Of a stretch of DNA of 64,000 nt, positions 1 through 10,908 are shown piece by piece (position 1 is the first letter of the stretch; every line of letters starts with the position of its first letter). The stretch is from Tomocerus qinae (taxonomy: Eukaryota; Arthropoda; Collembola; Entomobryomorpha; Tomoceridae), in assembly GCA_020055645.1 (NCBI GenBank), contig JAECZT010000006.1, positions 124,001 to 188,000 of the forward strand. The letters run 5' to 3'. Made by a program: the position numbers and the translations under genes. The notes beneath the pieces were generated by a model that was given only the letters and a program-made list of their open reading frames with translations, was not told the DNA's origin and ran no database searches.

Positions 1-1490
1 TTACTAATGTTTTTGGTCTCCTCGTACAAACTCAAAAAATGATTTTTTTCAAGTGTCTAGTCTTCATTAATGTTTTATTACTAAGGTTTATGGTCTCCTC
101 GTACAAGCTCAAAAAAATGATTTTTTACAAGTGTTTCTCTAAATAAACGTTATATTACTAAGGTTTTTGGTCTCCTCGTACAAGCTCAAAAAAATGATTT
201 TTTACAAGTGTCTAGCCTTCATTAATGTTATATTACTAAGCTTTTTGGTCTCCTCGTACAAGCTCCAAAAAATGATTTTTTTCAAGTGTTTCTCTAAATA
301 AACGTTGTATTACTAAGCTTTTTGGTCTCCTCGTACAAGCTCAAAAAAACGATTTTTTACAAGTGTCTTGTCTTCATTAATGTTTTATTACTAATGTTTT
401 TGGTCTCCTCGTACAAGCTCAAAAAATGATTTTTTTCAAGTGTCTAGTCTTCATTAATGTTTTATTACTAAGGTTTATGGTCTGCTCGTACAAGCTCAAA
501 AAAATGATTTTTTACAAGTGTCTAGTCTTCATTGATGTTATATTACTAAGGTTTATGGTCTCCTCGTACAAACACAAAAAAATGATTTTTTTCAATTGTT
601 TTTTTAAATAAACGTTATATTACTAAGGTTTTTAGTCTCCTCGTACAAGCTGAAAAAATGATGTTTTTCACGTGTTTCTTTAAATAAACGTTATATTACT
701 AAGGTTTTTGGTCTCCTCGTACAAGCTCAAAAAATGATTTTTTTCAAGTGTCTAGCCTTCTATAATGTTATATTTTTAAGCTTTTTGGTCTCCTCGTACA
801 AGCTCAAAAAAATGATTTTTTTTAAATGTCTAGTCTTCATTAATGTTTTATTACTAATGTTTTTGGTCTCCTCGTACAAGCTCAAAAAATGATTTTTTTC
901 AAGTGTCTAGCCTTCTATAATGTTATATTACTAAGCTTTTTGGTCTCCTCGTACAAGCTCAAAAAAATGATTTTTTTCAAGTGTCTAGTCTTCATTAATG
1001 TTATATTACTAATATTTTTGGTCTCCTCGTACAAGCTCCAAAAATGATTTTTTCCAAGTGTCTAACCTTCATTAATGTTATATTACTAAGCTTTTTGGTC
1101 TCCTCGTACAAGCTCCAAAAAATGATTTTTTTCAAGTGTTTCTCTAAATTAACGTTATATTACTAAGGTTTTTAGTCTCCTCGTACAAGCTCAAAAAATG
1201 ATGTTTTTCAAGTGTCTAGTCTTCATTAATGTTTTATTACTAAGGTTTATGGTCTCCTCGTACAAGCTCAAAAAAATGATTTTTTACAAGTGTTTCTCTA
1301 AATAAACGTTATATTACTAAGGTTTTTGGTCTCCTCGTACAAGCTCAAAAAAATGATTTTTTACAAGTGTCTAGCCTTCATTAATGTTATATTACTAAGC
1401 TTTTTGGTCTCCTCGTATAAGCTCCAAAAAATGATTTTTTTTCAAGTGTTTCTCTAAATAAACGTTATATTACTAAGGTTTTTGGTCTCC
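1..1490 (+). repeat. Segmental duplication, copy 1 (offset about 4254 bp)
   Basis: The first ~1.49 kb of the window, about 19 monomers, reappears from 4255 onward with the same order of distinctive variants: CAAACTC core, ACGATTTTTTACAAG unit, GTTGTATTACTAAGC, GGTCTGCTCG, AAACACAAAA, GATGTTTTTCACGTG, TTTTTAAGCTTTTTGG. The match ends near 1490, where copy 1 continues with an A unit and copy 2 with a TCTTGTC unit. Copy 1 begins at the window edge, so the duplication may extend further left. Confidence 0.85.
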
Positions 1491-1778
1491 TCGTACAAGC
1501 TCAAAAATGATTTTTTTCAAGTGTCTAGTCTTCATTAATGTTTTATTACTAAGGTTTATGGTCTCCTCGTACAAGCTCAAAAAAATGATTTTTTACAAGT
1601 TTCTAGTCTTCATTGATGTTATATTACTAAGGTTTATGGTCTCCTCGTACAAACACAAAAAAATGATTTTTTTCAATTGTTTTTTTAAATAAACGTTATA
1701 TTACTAAGGTTTTTAGTCTCCTCGTACAAGCTCAAAAAATGATGTTTTTCACGTGTTTCTTTAAATAAACGTTATATT

Positions 1779-2384
1779 ACTAAGCTTTTTGGTCTCCTCG
1801 TACAAGCTCCAAAAAATGATTTTTTTCAAGTGTTTCTCTAAATAAACGTTGTATTACTAAGCTTTTTGGTCTCCTCGTACAAGCTCAAAAAAACGATTTT
1901 TTACAAGTGTCTTGTCTTCATTAATGTTTTATTACTAATGTTTTTGGTCTCCTCGTACAAGCTCAAAAAATGATTTTTTTCAAGTGTCTAGTCTTCATTA
2001 ATGTTTTATTACTAAGGTTTATGGTCTCCTCGTACAAGCTCAAAAAAATGATTTTTTACAAGTGTCTAGTCTTCATTGATGTTATATTACTAAGGTTTAT
2101 GGTCTCCTCGTACAAACACAAAAAAATGATTTTTTTCAATTGTTTTTTTAAATAAACGTTATATTACTAAGGTTTTTAGTCTCCTCGTACAAGCTGAAAA
2201 AATGATGTTTTTCACGTGTTTCTTTAAATAAACGTTATATTACTAAGGTTTTTGGTCTCCTCGTACAAGCTCAAAAAATGATTTTTTTCAAGTGTCTAGC
2301 CTTCTATAATGTTATATTTTTAAGCTTTTTGGTCTCCTCGTACAAGCTCAAAAAAATGATTTTTTTTAAATGTCTAGTCTTCAT
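1779..2384 (+). repeat. Third copy of the 235-840 segment (offset 1544 bp)
   Basis: About eight monomers repeat the order seen at 235-840 and again inside the 4255 copy: a CTCCAAAAAATG unit, GTTGTATTACTAAGC, the ACGATTTTTTACAAG unit with TCTTGTC cassette, TTTATGG, AAACACAAAA with CAATTG, GATGTTTTTCACGTG and the TTTTTAAGC unit. The match breaks at 2384/840, where this copy continues TTACTAAGGTTTATGG and the first TTACTAATGTTTTTGG. A single substitution (GGTCTCCTCG here, GGTCTGCTCG in the other two copies) shows that 235-840 and the 4255 copy are the closest pair. Confidence 0.82.
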
Positions 2385-2539
2385 TAATGTTTTATTACTA
2401 AGGTTTATGGTCTCCTCGTATAAGCTCAAAAAAATGATTTTTTACAAGTGTTTCTCTAAATAAACGTTATATTACTAAGGTTTTTGGTCTCCTCGTACAA
2501 GCTCAAAAAAATGATTTTTTACAAGTGTCTAGTCTTCAT

Positions 2540-3680
2540 TAATGTTATATTACTAATGTTTTTGGTCTTCTCGTATAAACTCAAAAAAATGATTTTTTCC
2601 AAGTGTCTATTCTTCATTGATGTTATATAACTAATGTTTTTGGTCTCCTCGTACAAGCTCAAAAAATGATTTTTTTCAAGTGTCTAGTCTTCATTAATGT
2701 TTTATTACTAAGGTTTATGGTATCCTCGTACAAGCTCAAAAAAATGATTTTTTACAAGTGTCTAGTCTTCATTGATGTTATATTACTAAGGTTTATGGTC
2801 TCCTCGTACAAACACAAAAAAATGATTTTTTTCAATTGTTTTTTTAAATAAACGTTATATTACTAAGGTTTTTAGTCTCCTCGTACAAGCTCAAAAAAAT
2901 GATTTTTTTCAAGTGTCTAGTCTTCATTAAAGTTTTATTACTAAGGTTTATGGTCTCCTCGTACAAGCTCAAAAAAATGATTTTTTACAAGTTTTTCTCT
3001 AAATAAACGTTATATTACTAAGGTTTTTGGTCTCCTCGTACAAGCTCAAAAAAATGATTTTTTACAAGTGTCTAGTCTTCATTAATGTTATATTACTAAG
3101 GTTTATGGTCTCCTCGTACAAACACAAAAAAAATGATTTTTTCACAATTGTTTTTTTTAAATAAACGTTATATTACTAAGGTTTTTAGTCTCCTCGTACA
3201 AGATCAAAAAATGATGTTTTTCACGTGTTTCTTTAAATAAACGTTATATTACTAAGGTTTTTGGTCTCCTCGTACAAGCTCAAAAAATGATTTTTTTCAA
3301 GTGTCTAGCCTTCATTAGTGTTATATTACTAAGCTTTTTGGTCTTCTCGTACAAGCTCAAAAAAATGATTTTTTCCAAGTGTCTAGTCTTCATTAATGTT
3401 ATATTACTAATGTTTTTGGTCTCCTCGTACAAGCTCAAAAAATGATTTTTTTCAAGTGTCTAGCCTTCTATAATGTTATATTACTAAGCTTTTTGGTCTC
3501 CTCGTACAAGCTCAAAAAAATGATTTTTTTCAAGTGTCTAGTCTTCAGTAATGTTATATTACTAATATTTTTGGTCTCCTCGTACAAGCTCCAAAAATGA
3601 TTTTTTCCAAGTGTCTAACCTTCATTAATGTTATATTACTAAGCTTTTTGGTCTCCTCGTACAAGCTCCAAAAAATGATT
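2540..3680 (+). repeat. Segmental duplication, copy 1 (offset about 3310 bp)
   Basis: About 15 monomers share rare variants with 5850-6990: TGGTCTTCTCGTATAAACTC, the ATATAACTAATG junction, CATTAAAGTTTT, AAGTTTTTCTCTAAAT, AAGATCAAAAAATGATG, CATTAGTGTT followed by a GGTCTTCTCG core, and the AATATTTTTGG/CTCCAAAAATG pair. The offset drifts from 3312 to 3309 because tract lengths differ. Private changes in this copy include TGGTATCCTCG and CTTCAGTAATG. Confidence 0.8.
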
Positions 3681-4254
3681 TTTTTCAAGTGTTTCTCTAA
3701 ATTAACGTTATATTACTAAGGTTTTTAGTCTCCTCGTACAAGCTCAAAAAATGATGTTTTTCAAGTGTCTAGTCTTCATTAATGTTTTATTACTAAGGTT
3801 TATGGTCTCCTCGTACAAGCTCAAAAAAATGATTTTTTACAAGTGTTTCTCTAAATAAACGTTATATTACTAAGGTTTTTGGTCTCCTCGTACAAGCTCA
3901 AAAAAATGATTTTTTACAAGTGTCTAGCCTTCATTAATGTTATATTACTAAGGTTTTTGGTCTCCTCGTACAAGCTCAAAAAAACGATTTTTTACAAGTG
4001 TCTTGTCTTCATTAATGTTTTATTACTAATGTTTTTGGTCTCCTCGTACAAGCTCAAAAAAACGATTTTTTTCAAGTGTCTTGTCTTCATTAATGTTTTA
4101 TTACTAATGTTTTTGGTCTCCTCGTACAAGCTCAAAAAATGATTTTTTCCAAGTGTCTATTCTTCATTGATGTTATATTACTAATGTTTTTGGTCTCCTC
4201 GTACAAGCTCAAAAAATGATTTTTTCCAAGTGTCTATTCTTCATTGATGTTATA

Positions 4255-5729
4255 TTACTAATGTTTTTGGTCTCCTCGTACAAACTCAAAAAATGATTTT
4301 TTTCAAGTGTCTAGTCTTCATTAATGTTTTATTACTAAGGTTTATGGTCTCCTCGTACAAGCTCAAAAAAATGATTTTTTACAAGTGTTTCTCTAAATAA
4401 ACGTTATATTACTAAGGTTTTTGGTCTCCTCGTACAAGCTCAAAAAAATGATTTTTTACAAGTGTCTAGCCTTCATTAATGTTATATTACTAAGCTTTTT
4501 GGTCTCCTCGTACAAGCTCCAAAAAATGATTTTTTTCAAGTGTTTCTCTAAATAAACGTTGTATTACTAAGCTTTTTGGTCTCCTCGTACAAGCTCAAAA
4601 AAACGATTTTTTACAAGTGTCTTGTCTTCATTAATGTTTTATTACTAATGTTTTTGGTCTCCTCGTACAAGCTCAAAAAATGATTTTTTTCAAGTGTCTA
4701 GTCTTCATTAATGTTTTATTACTAAGGTTTATGGTCTGCTCGTACAAGCTCAAAAAAATGATTTTTTACAAGTGTCTAGTCTTCATTGATGTTATATTAC
4801 TAAGGTTTATGGTCTCCTCGTACAAACACAAAAAAATGATTTTTTTCAATTGTTTTTTTAAATAAACGTTATATTACTAAGGTTTTTAGTCTCCTCGTAC
4901 AAGCTGAAAAAATGATGTTTTTCACGTGTTTCTTTAAATAAACGTTATATTACTAAGGTTTTTGGTCTCCTCGTACAAGCTCAAAAAATGATTTTTTTCA
5001 AGTGTCTAGCCTTCTATAATGTTATATTTTTAAGCTTTTTGGTCTCCTCGTACAAGCTCAAAAAAATGATTTTTTTTAAATGTCTAGTCTTCATTAATGT
5101 TTTATTACTAATGTTTTTGGTCTCCTCGTACAAGCTCAAAAAATGATTTTTTTCAAGTGTCTAGCCTTCTATAATGTTATATTACTAAGCTTTTTGGTCT
5201 CCTCGTACAAGCTCAAAAAAATGATTTTTTTCATTAATGTTATATTACTAATATTTTTGGTCTCCTCGTACAAGCTCCAAAAATGATTTTTTCCAAGTGT
5301 CTAACCTTCATTAATGTTATATTACTAAGCTTTTTGGTCTCCTCGTACAAGCTCCAAAAAATGATTTTTTTCAAGTGTTTCTCTAAATTAACGTTATATT
5401 ACTAAGGTTTTTAGTCTCCTCGTACAAGCTCAAAAAATGATGTTTTTCAAGTGTCTAGTCTTCATTAATGTTTTATTACTAAGGTTTATGGTCTCCTCGT
5501 ACAAGCTCAAAAAAATGATTTTTTACAAGTGTTTCTCTAAATAAACGTTATATTACTAAGGTTTTTGGTCTCCTCGTACAAGCTCAAAAAAATGATTTTT
5601 TACAAGTGTCTAGCCTTCATTAATGTTATATTACTAAGCTTTTTGGTCTCCTCGTATAAGCTCCAAAAAATGATTTTTTTCAAGTGTTTCTCTAAATAAA
5701 CGTTATATTACTAAGGTTTTGGTCTCCTC
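4255..5729 (+). repeat. Segmental duplication, copy 2, with a 15-bp deletion
   Basis: This is the second copy of the block at the window's left end, at a constant offset of 4254 bp until the monomer at 5182. That unit is only 63 bp long (5182-5244) where copy 1 has a full 78-bp unit at 928-1005. The missing 15 bp lie between two TTCA motifs of the monomer, suggesting a microhomology-mediated loss after duplication. The remaining order of variants is conserved to about 5729. Confidence 0.85.
5182..5244 (+). repeat. Deleted monomer, 63 bp
   Basis: CAAGTGTCTAGTCTT is missing, so the T tract runs directly into CATTAATG. The intact equivalent is at 928-1005. TTCA flanks both ends of the lost piece, leaving one copy. 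Confidence 0.9.
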
Positions 5730-5849
5730 GTACAAGCTCAAAAAAATGATTTTTTACAAGTGTCTTGTCTTCATTAATGTTTTATTACTAATGTTTTTGG
5801 TCTCCTCGTACAAGCTCAAAAAATGATTTTTTTCAAGTGTCTAGTCTTC

Positions 5850-6995
5850 ATTAATGTTATATTACTAATGTTTTTGGTCTTCTCGTATAAACTCAAAAAA
5901 ATGATTTTTTCCAAGTGTCTATTCTTCATTGATATTATATAACTAATGTTTTTGGTCTCCTCGTACAAGCTCAAAAAATGATTTTTTTCAAGTGTCTAGT
6001 CTTCATTAATGTTTTATTACTAAGGTTTATGGTCTCCTCGTACAAGCTCAAAAAAATGATTTTTTACAAGTGTCTAGTCTTCATTGATGTTATATTACTA
6101 AGGTTTATGGTCTCCTCGTACAAACACAAAAAAATGATTTTTTTCAATTGTTTTTTTAAATAAACGTTATATTACTAAGGTTTTTAGTCTCCTCGTACAA
6201 GCTCAAAAAATGATGTTTTTCAAGTGTCTAGTCTTCATTAAAGTTTTATTACTAAGGTTTATGGTCTCCTCGTACAAGCTCAAAAAAATGATTTTTTACA
6301 AGTTTTTCTCTAAATAAACGTTATATTACTAAGGTTTTTGGTCTCCTCGTACAAGCTCAAAAAAATGATTTTTTACAAGTGTCTAGTCTTCATTAATGTT
6401 ATATTACTAAGGTTTATGGTCTCCTCGTACAAACACAAAAAAATGATTTTTTTCAATTGTTTTTTTTAAATAAACGTTATATTACTAAGGTTTTTAGTCT
6501 CCTCGTACAAGATCAAAAAATGATGTTTTTCACGTGTTTCTTTAAATAAACGTTATATTACTAAGGTTTTTGGTCTCCTCGTACAAGCTCAAAAAATGAT
6601 TTTTTTCAAGTGTCTAGCCTTCATTAGTGTTATATTACTAAGCTTTTTGGTCTTCTCGTACAAGCTCAAAAAAATGATTTTTTCCAAGTGTCTAGTCTTC
6701 ATTAATGTTATATTACTAATGTTTTTGGTCTCCTCGTACAAGCTCAAAAAATGATTTTTTCCAAGTGTCTAGCCTTCTATAATGTTATATTACTAAGCTT
6801 TTTGGTCTCCTCGTACAAGCTCAAAAAAATGATTTTTTTCAAGTGTCTAGTCTTCATTAATGTTATATTACTAATATTTTTGGTCTCCTCGTACAAGCTC
6901 CAAAAATGATTTTTTCCAAGTGTCTAACCTTCATTAATGTTATATTACTAAACTTTTTGGTCTCCTCGTACAAGCTCCAAAAAATGATTTTTTTC
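5850..6995 (+). repeat. Segmental duplication, copy 2 (offset about 3310 bp)
   Basis: This is the counterpart of 2540-3680 with the same order of rare variants. Its private changes include GATATTATATAAC in place of GATGTTATATAAC. Its right part (from 6300) is itself duplicated in tandem immediately downstream, so the original correspondence to 3680-3900 resumes only near 7690. This fixes the order of events: the ~3.3-kb duplication came first and the 696-bp duplication second. Confidence 0.8.
6300..6995 (+). repeat. 696-bp tandem duplication, unit 1 (9 monomers)
   Basis: Nine monomers from AAGTTTTTCTCTAAAT at 6300 to just before the same motif at 6996. Markers in order are an ACAAG/A unit with TTTATGG, AAACACAAAA with CAATTG, AAGATC with GATGTTTTTCACGTG, CATTAGTG, GGTCTTCTCG, CTATAATG, AATATTTTTGG with CTCCAAAAATG, TAACC with AAACTTTTTGG, and CTCCAAAAAATG. 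It shares AAACTTTTTGG with unit 2; other copies have AAGCTTTTTGG. Confidence 0.85.
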
Positions 6996-7691
6996 AAGTT
7001 TTTCTCTAAATAAACGTTATATTACTAAGGTTTTTGGTCTCCTCGTACAAGCTCAAAAAAATGATTTTTTACAAGTGTCTAGTCTTCATTAATGTTATAT
7101 TACTAAGGTTTATGGTCTCCTCGTACAAACACAAAAAAATGATTTTTTTTCAATTGTTTTTTTTAAATAAACGTTATATTACTAAGGTTTTTAGTCTCCT
7201 CGTACAAGATCAAAAAATGATGTTTTTCACGTGTTTCTTTAAATAAACGTTATATTACTAAGGTTTTTGGTCTCCTCGTACAAGCTCAAAAAATGATTTT
7301 TTTCAAGTGTCTAGCCTTCATTAGTGTTATATTACTAAGCTTTTTGGTCTTCTCGTACAAGCTCAAAAAAATGATTTTTTCCAAGTGTCTAGTCTTCATT
7401 AATGTTATATTACTAATGTTTTTGGTCTCCTCGTACAAGCTCAAAAAATGATTTTTTCCAAGTGTCTAGCCTTCTATAATGTTATATTACTAAGCTTTTT
7501 GGTCTCCTCGTACAAGCTCAAAAAAATGATTTTTTTCAAGTGTCTAGTCTTCATTAATGTTATATTACTAATATTTTTGGTCTCCTCGTACAAGCTCCAA
7601 AAATGATTTTTTCCAAGTGTCTAACCTTCATTAATGTTATATTACTAAACTTTTTGGTCTCCTCGTACAAGCTCCAAAAAATGATTTTTTT
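6996..7691 (+). repeat. 696-bp tandem duplication, unit 2
   Basis: A near-identical copy of 6300-6995 with one extra T in one tract (offset 696 becomes 697). The junction at about 6991-7000 reads TTTTTTCAAGTTTTTC, fusing the end of a CTCCAAAA unit to the CAAGTTTTTC cassette. Downstream of unit 2 the expected CAAGTGTTTCTCTAAATT follows, so the crossover point lies within the shared tract ending TTTCAAGT. This is a textbook product of unequal exchange between monomers out of register. Confidence 0.85.
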
Positions 7692-10280
7692 CAAGTGTTT
7701 CTCTAAATTAACGTTATATTACTAAGGTTTTTAGTCTCCTCGTACAAGCTCAAAAAATGATGTTTTTCAAGTGTCTAGTCTTCATTAATGTTTTATTACT
7801 AAGGTTTATGGTCTCCTCGTACAAGCTCAAAAAAATGATTTTTTACAAGTGTTTCTCTAAATAAACGTTATATTACTAAGGTTTTTGGTCTCCTCGTACA
7901 AGCTCAAAAAATGATTTTTTTCAAGTGTCTAGCCTTCATTAATGTTATATTACTAAGCTTTTTGGTCTCCTCGTATAAGCTCCAAAAAATGATTTTTTTC
8001 AAGTGTTTCTCTAAATAAACGTTATATTACTAAGGTTTTTGGTCTCCTCGTACAAGCTCAAAAAAACGATTTTTTACAAGTGTCTTGTCTTCATTAATGT
8101 TTTATTACTAATGTTTTTGGTCTCCTCGTACAAGCTCAAAAAATGATTTTTTTCAAGTGTCTAGTCTTCATTAATGTTATATTACTAATGTTTTTGGTCT
8201 CCTCGTACAAGCTCAAAAAATGATTTTTTCCAAGTGTCTATTCTTCATTGATGTTATATTACTAATGTTTTTGGTCTCCTCGTACAAACTCAAAAAATGA
8301 TTTTTTTCAAGTGTCTAGCCTTCATTAATGTTATATTACTAAGCTTTTTGGTCTTCTCGTACAAGCTCAAAAAAATGATTTTTTCCAAGTGTCTAGTCTT
8401 CATTAATGTTATATTACTAATGTTTTTGGTCTCCTCGTAGAAGCTCAAAAAATGATTTTTTTCAAATGTCTAGCCTTCTATAATGTTATATTACTAAGCT
8501 TTTTGGTCTCCTCGTACAAGCTCAAAAAAATGATTTTTTTCAAGTGTCTAGTCTTCATTAATGTTATATTACTAATATTTTTGGTCTCCTCGTACAAGCT
8601 CCAAAAATGATTTTTTCCAAGTGTCTAACCTTCATTAATGTTATATTACTAAGCTTTTTGGTCTCCTCGTACAAGCTCCAAAAAATGATTTTTTTCAAGT
8701 GTTTCTCTAAATTAACGTTATATTACTAAGGTTTTTAGTCTCCTCGTACAAGCTCAAAAAATGATGTTTTTCAAGTGTCTAGTCTTCATTAATGTTTTAT
8801 TACTAAGGTTTATGGTCTCCTCGTACAAGCTCAAAAAAATGATTTTTTTCAAGTGTTTCTCTAAATAAACGTTATATTACTAAGGTTTTTGGTCTCCTCG
8901 TACAAGCTCAAAAAAATGATTCTTTACAAGTGTCTAGCCTTCATTAATGTTATATTACTAAGCTTTTTGGTCTCCTCGTATAAGCTCCAAAAAATGATTT
9001 TTTTCAAGTGTTTCTCTAAATAAACGTTATATTACTAAGGTTTTTGGTCTCCTCGTACAAGCTCAAAAAAACGATTTTTTACAAGTGTCTTGTCTTCATT
9101 AATGTTTTATTACTAATGTTTTTGGTCTCCTCGTACAAGCTCAAAAAATTATTTTTTTCAAGTGTCCAGTCTTCATTAATGTTATATTACTAATGTTTTT
9201 GGTCTTCTCGTATAAACTCAAAAAAATGATTTTTTCCAAGTGTCTATTCTTCATTTATGTTATATAACTAATGATTTTGGTCTCCTCGTACAAGCTCAAA
9301 AAATGATTTTTTTCAAGTGTATAGTCTTCATTAATGTTTTATTACTAAGGTTTATGGTCTCCTCGTACAAGCTCAAAAAAATGATTTTTTACAAGTGTCT
9401 AGTCTTCATTGATGTTTTATTACTAAGGTTTATGGTCTCCTCGTACAAACACAAAAAAATGATTTTTTTCAAGTGTCTATTTTTCATTGATGTTATATTA
9501 GTAATGTTTTTGGTCTCCTCGTACAAACTCAAAAAATGATTTTTTTCAAGTGTCTAGCCTTCATTAATGTTATATTACTAAGCTTTTTGGTCTCCTCGTA
9601 CAAGCTCAAAAAAATGATTTTTTTCAAGTGTCTAGTCTTCATTAATGTTATATTACTAATATTTTTGGTCTCCTCGTACAAGCTCCAAAAATGATTTTTT
9701 CCAAGTGTCTAACCTTCATTAATGTTATATTACTAAGCTTTTTGGTCTCCTCGTACAAGCTCCAAAAAATGATTTTTTTCAAGTGTTTCTCTAAATTAAC
9801 GTTATATTACTAAGGTTTTTAGTCTCCTCGTACAAGCTCAAAAAATGATGTTTTTCAAGTGTCTATTCTTCATTAATGTTTTATTACTAAGGTTTATGGT
9901 CTCCTCGTACAAGCTCAAAAAAATGATTTTTTACAAGTGTTTCTCTAAATAAACGTTATATTACTAAGGTTTTTGGTCTCCTCGTACAAGCTCAAAAAAA
10001 TGATTTTTTACAAGTGTCTAGCCTTCATTAATGTTATATTACTAAGCTTTTTGGTCTCCTCGTACAAGCTCAAAAAAATGATTTTTTTCAAGTGTCTAGT
10101 CTTCATTAATGTTATATTACTAATATTTTTGGTCTCCTCGTACAAGCTCCAAAAATGATTTTTTCCAAGTGTCTAGCCTTCTATAATGTTATATTACTAA
10201 GCTTTTTGGTCTCCTCGTACAAGCTCAAAAAATGATTTTTTTCAAGTGTTTCTCTAAATTAACGTTATATTACTAAGGTT

Positions 10281-10380
10281 NNNNNNNNNNNNNNNNNNNN
10301 NNNNNNNNNNNNNNNNNNNNNNNNNNNNNNNNNNNNNNNNNNNNNNNNNNNNNNNNNNNNNNNNNNNNNNNNNNNNNNNN
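10281..10380. other. Assembly gap of 100 N
   Basis: Exactly 100 undetermined bases interrupt the array. A round 100 N is the usual placeholder for a gap of unknown size, so the true distance between the two blocks is not known. The left flank stops inside a monomer (after TTACTAAGGTT, just past a CTAAATTAACG cassette). The right flank resumes at TTGGTCTCCTC in the corresponding part of another monomer, which carries a CTTACAAG variant where nearly all units have CGTACAAG. Subfamily composition changes across the gap, so the two flanks may not be close neighbours in the genome. Confidence 0.98.
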
Positions 10381-10830
10381 TTGGTCTCCTCTTACAAGCT
10401 CAAAAAAATGATTTTTTTCAAGTGTCTAGCCTTCATTAATGTTATATTACTAATGTTTTTGGTCTCCTCGTACAAGCTCAAAAAAATGATTTTTTTCAAG
10501 TGGTTCTCTAAATAGACGTTATATTACTAAGGTTTTTGGTCTCCTCGTACAAGCTCAAAAAAATGATTTTTTCAAGTGGTTCTCTACATAGACGTTATAT
10601 TACTAAGGTTTTTGGTCTCCTCGTACAAGCTCAAAAAAATGATTTTTTTCAAGTGTCTAGTCTTCATTAATGTTATATTACTAATGTTTTTGGTCTCCTC
10701 GTACAAGCTCAAAAAAATGATTTTTTCAAGTGGTTCTCTAAATAGACGTTATATTACTAAGGTTTTTGGTCTCCTCGTACAAGCTCAAAAAAATGATTTT
10801 TTTCAAGTGGTTCTATAAATAGACGTTATA

Positions 10831-10908
10831 TTACTAAGGTTTTTGGTCTCCTCGTACAAGCTCAAAAAAATGATTTTTTTCAAGTGTCTAGTCTACATAA
10901 ACGTTATA
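10831..10908 (+). repeat. Chimeric monomer, A cassette fused to C tail
   Basis: After CAAGTG the cassette reads TCTAGTCTACATAAAC: the A-type first half (TCTAGTCT) joined to an AAATAAAC-like second half. It supplies the only open read through a TAAATA-type tail in this region (VYINVILL in the plus frame). Confidence 0.8.

Larger units (their letters stand above)
1..10280 (+). repeat. Left satellite block, 77/78-bp monomers, older subfamily
   Basis: About 133 head-to-tail monomers fill this stretch with no other sequence. Every unit carries the core GGTCTCCTCGTACAAGCTC or a close variant, followed by an A tract, TGA and a T tract. The block is set apart by variants I see rarely or not at all to the right of the gap: units starting TTACTAAGC or TTACTAATA, a core ending CTCCAAAA, the tract ATTTTTTACAAG, ATTGATG and CTATAATG cassettes, AAACACAAAA in place of AAGCTCAAAA, and TTTAGTCTCC. 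Cassettes are A, G, C and D types; the GTTCTCTAAATAGAC (B) cassette so common to the right is absent. Point variation between units is visibly denser than in the right block. All open frames here (up to about 99 codons) are in-frame satellite, not genes. The repeat is seen directly; the older age is inferred from the higher divergence. Confidence 0.97.
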
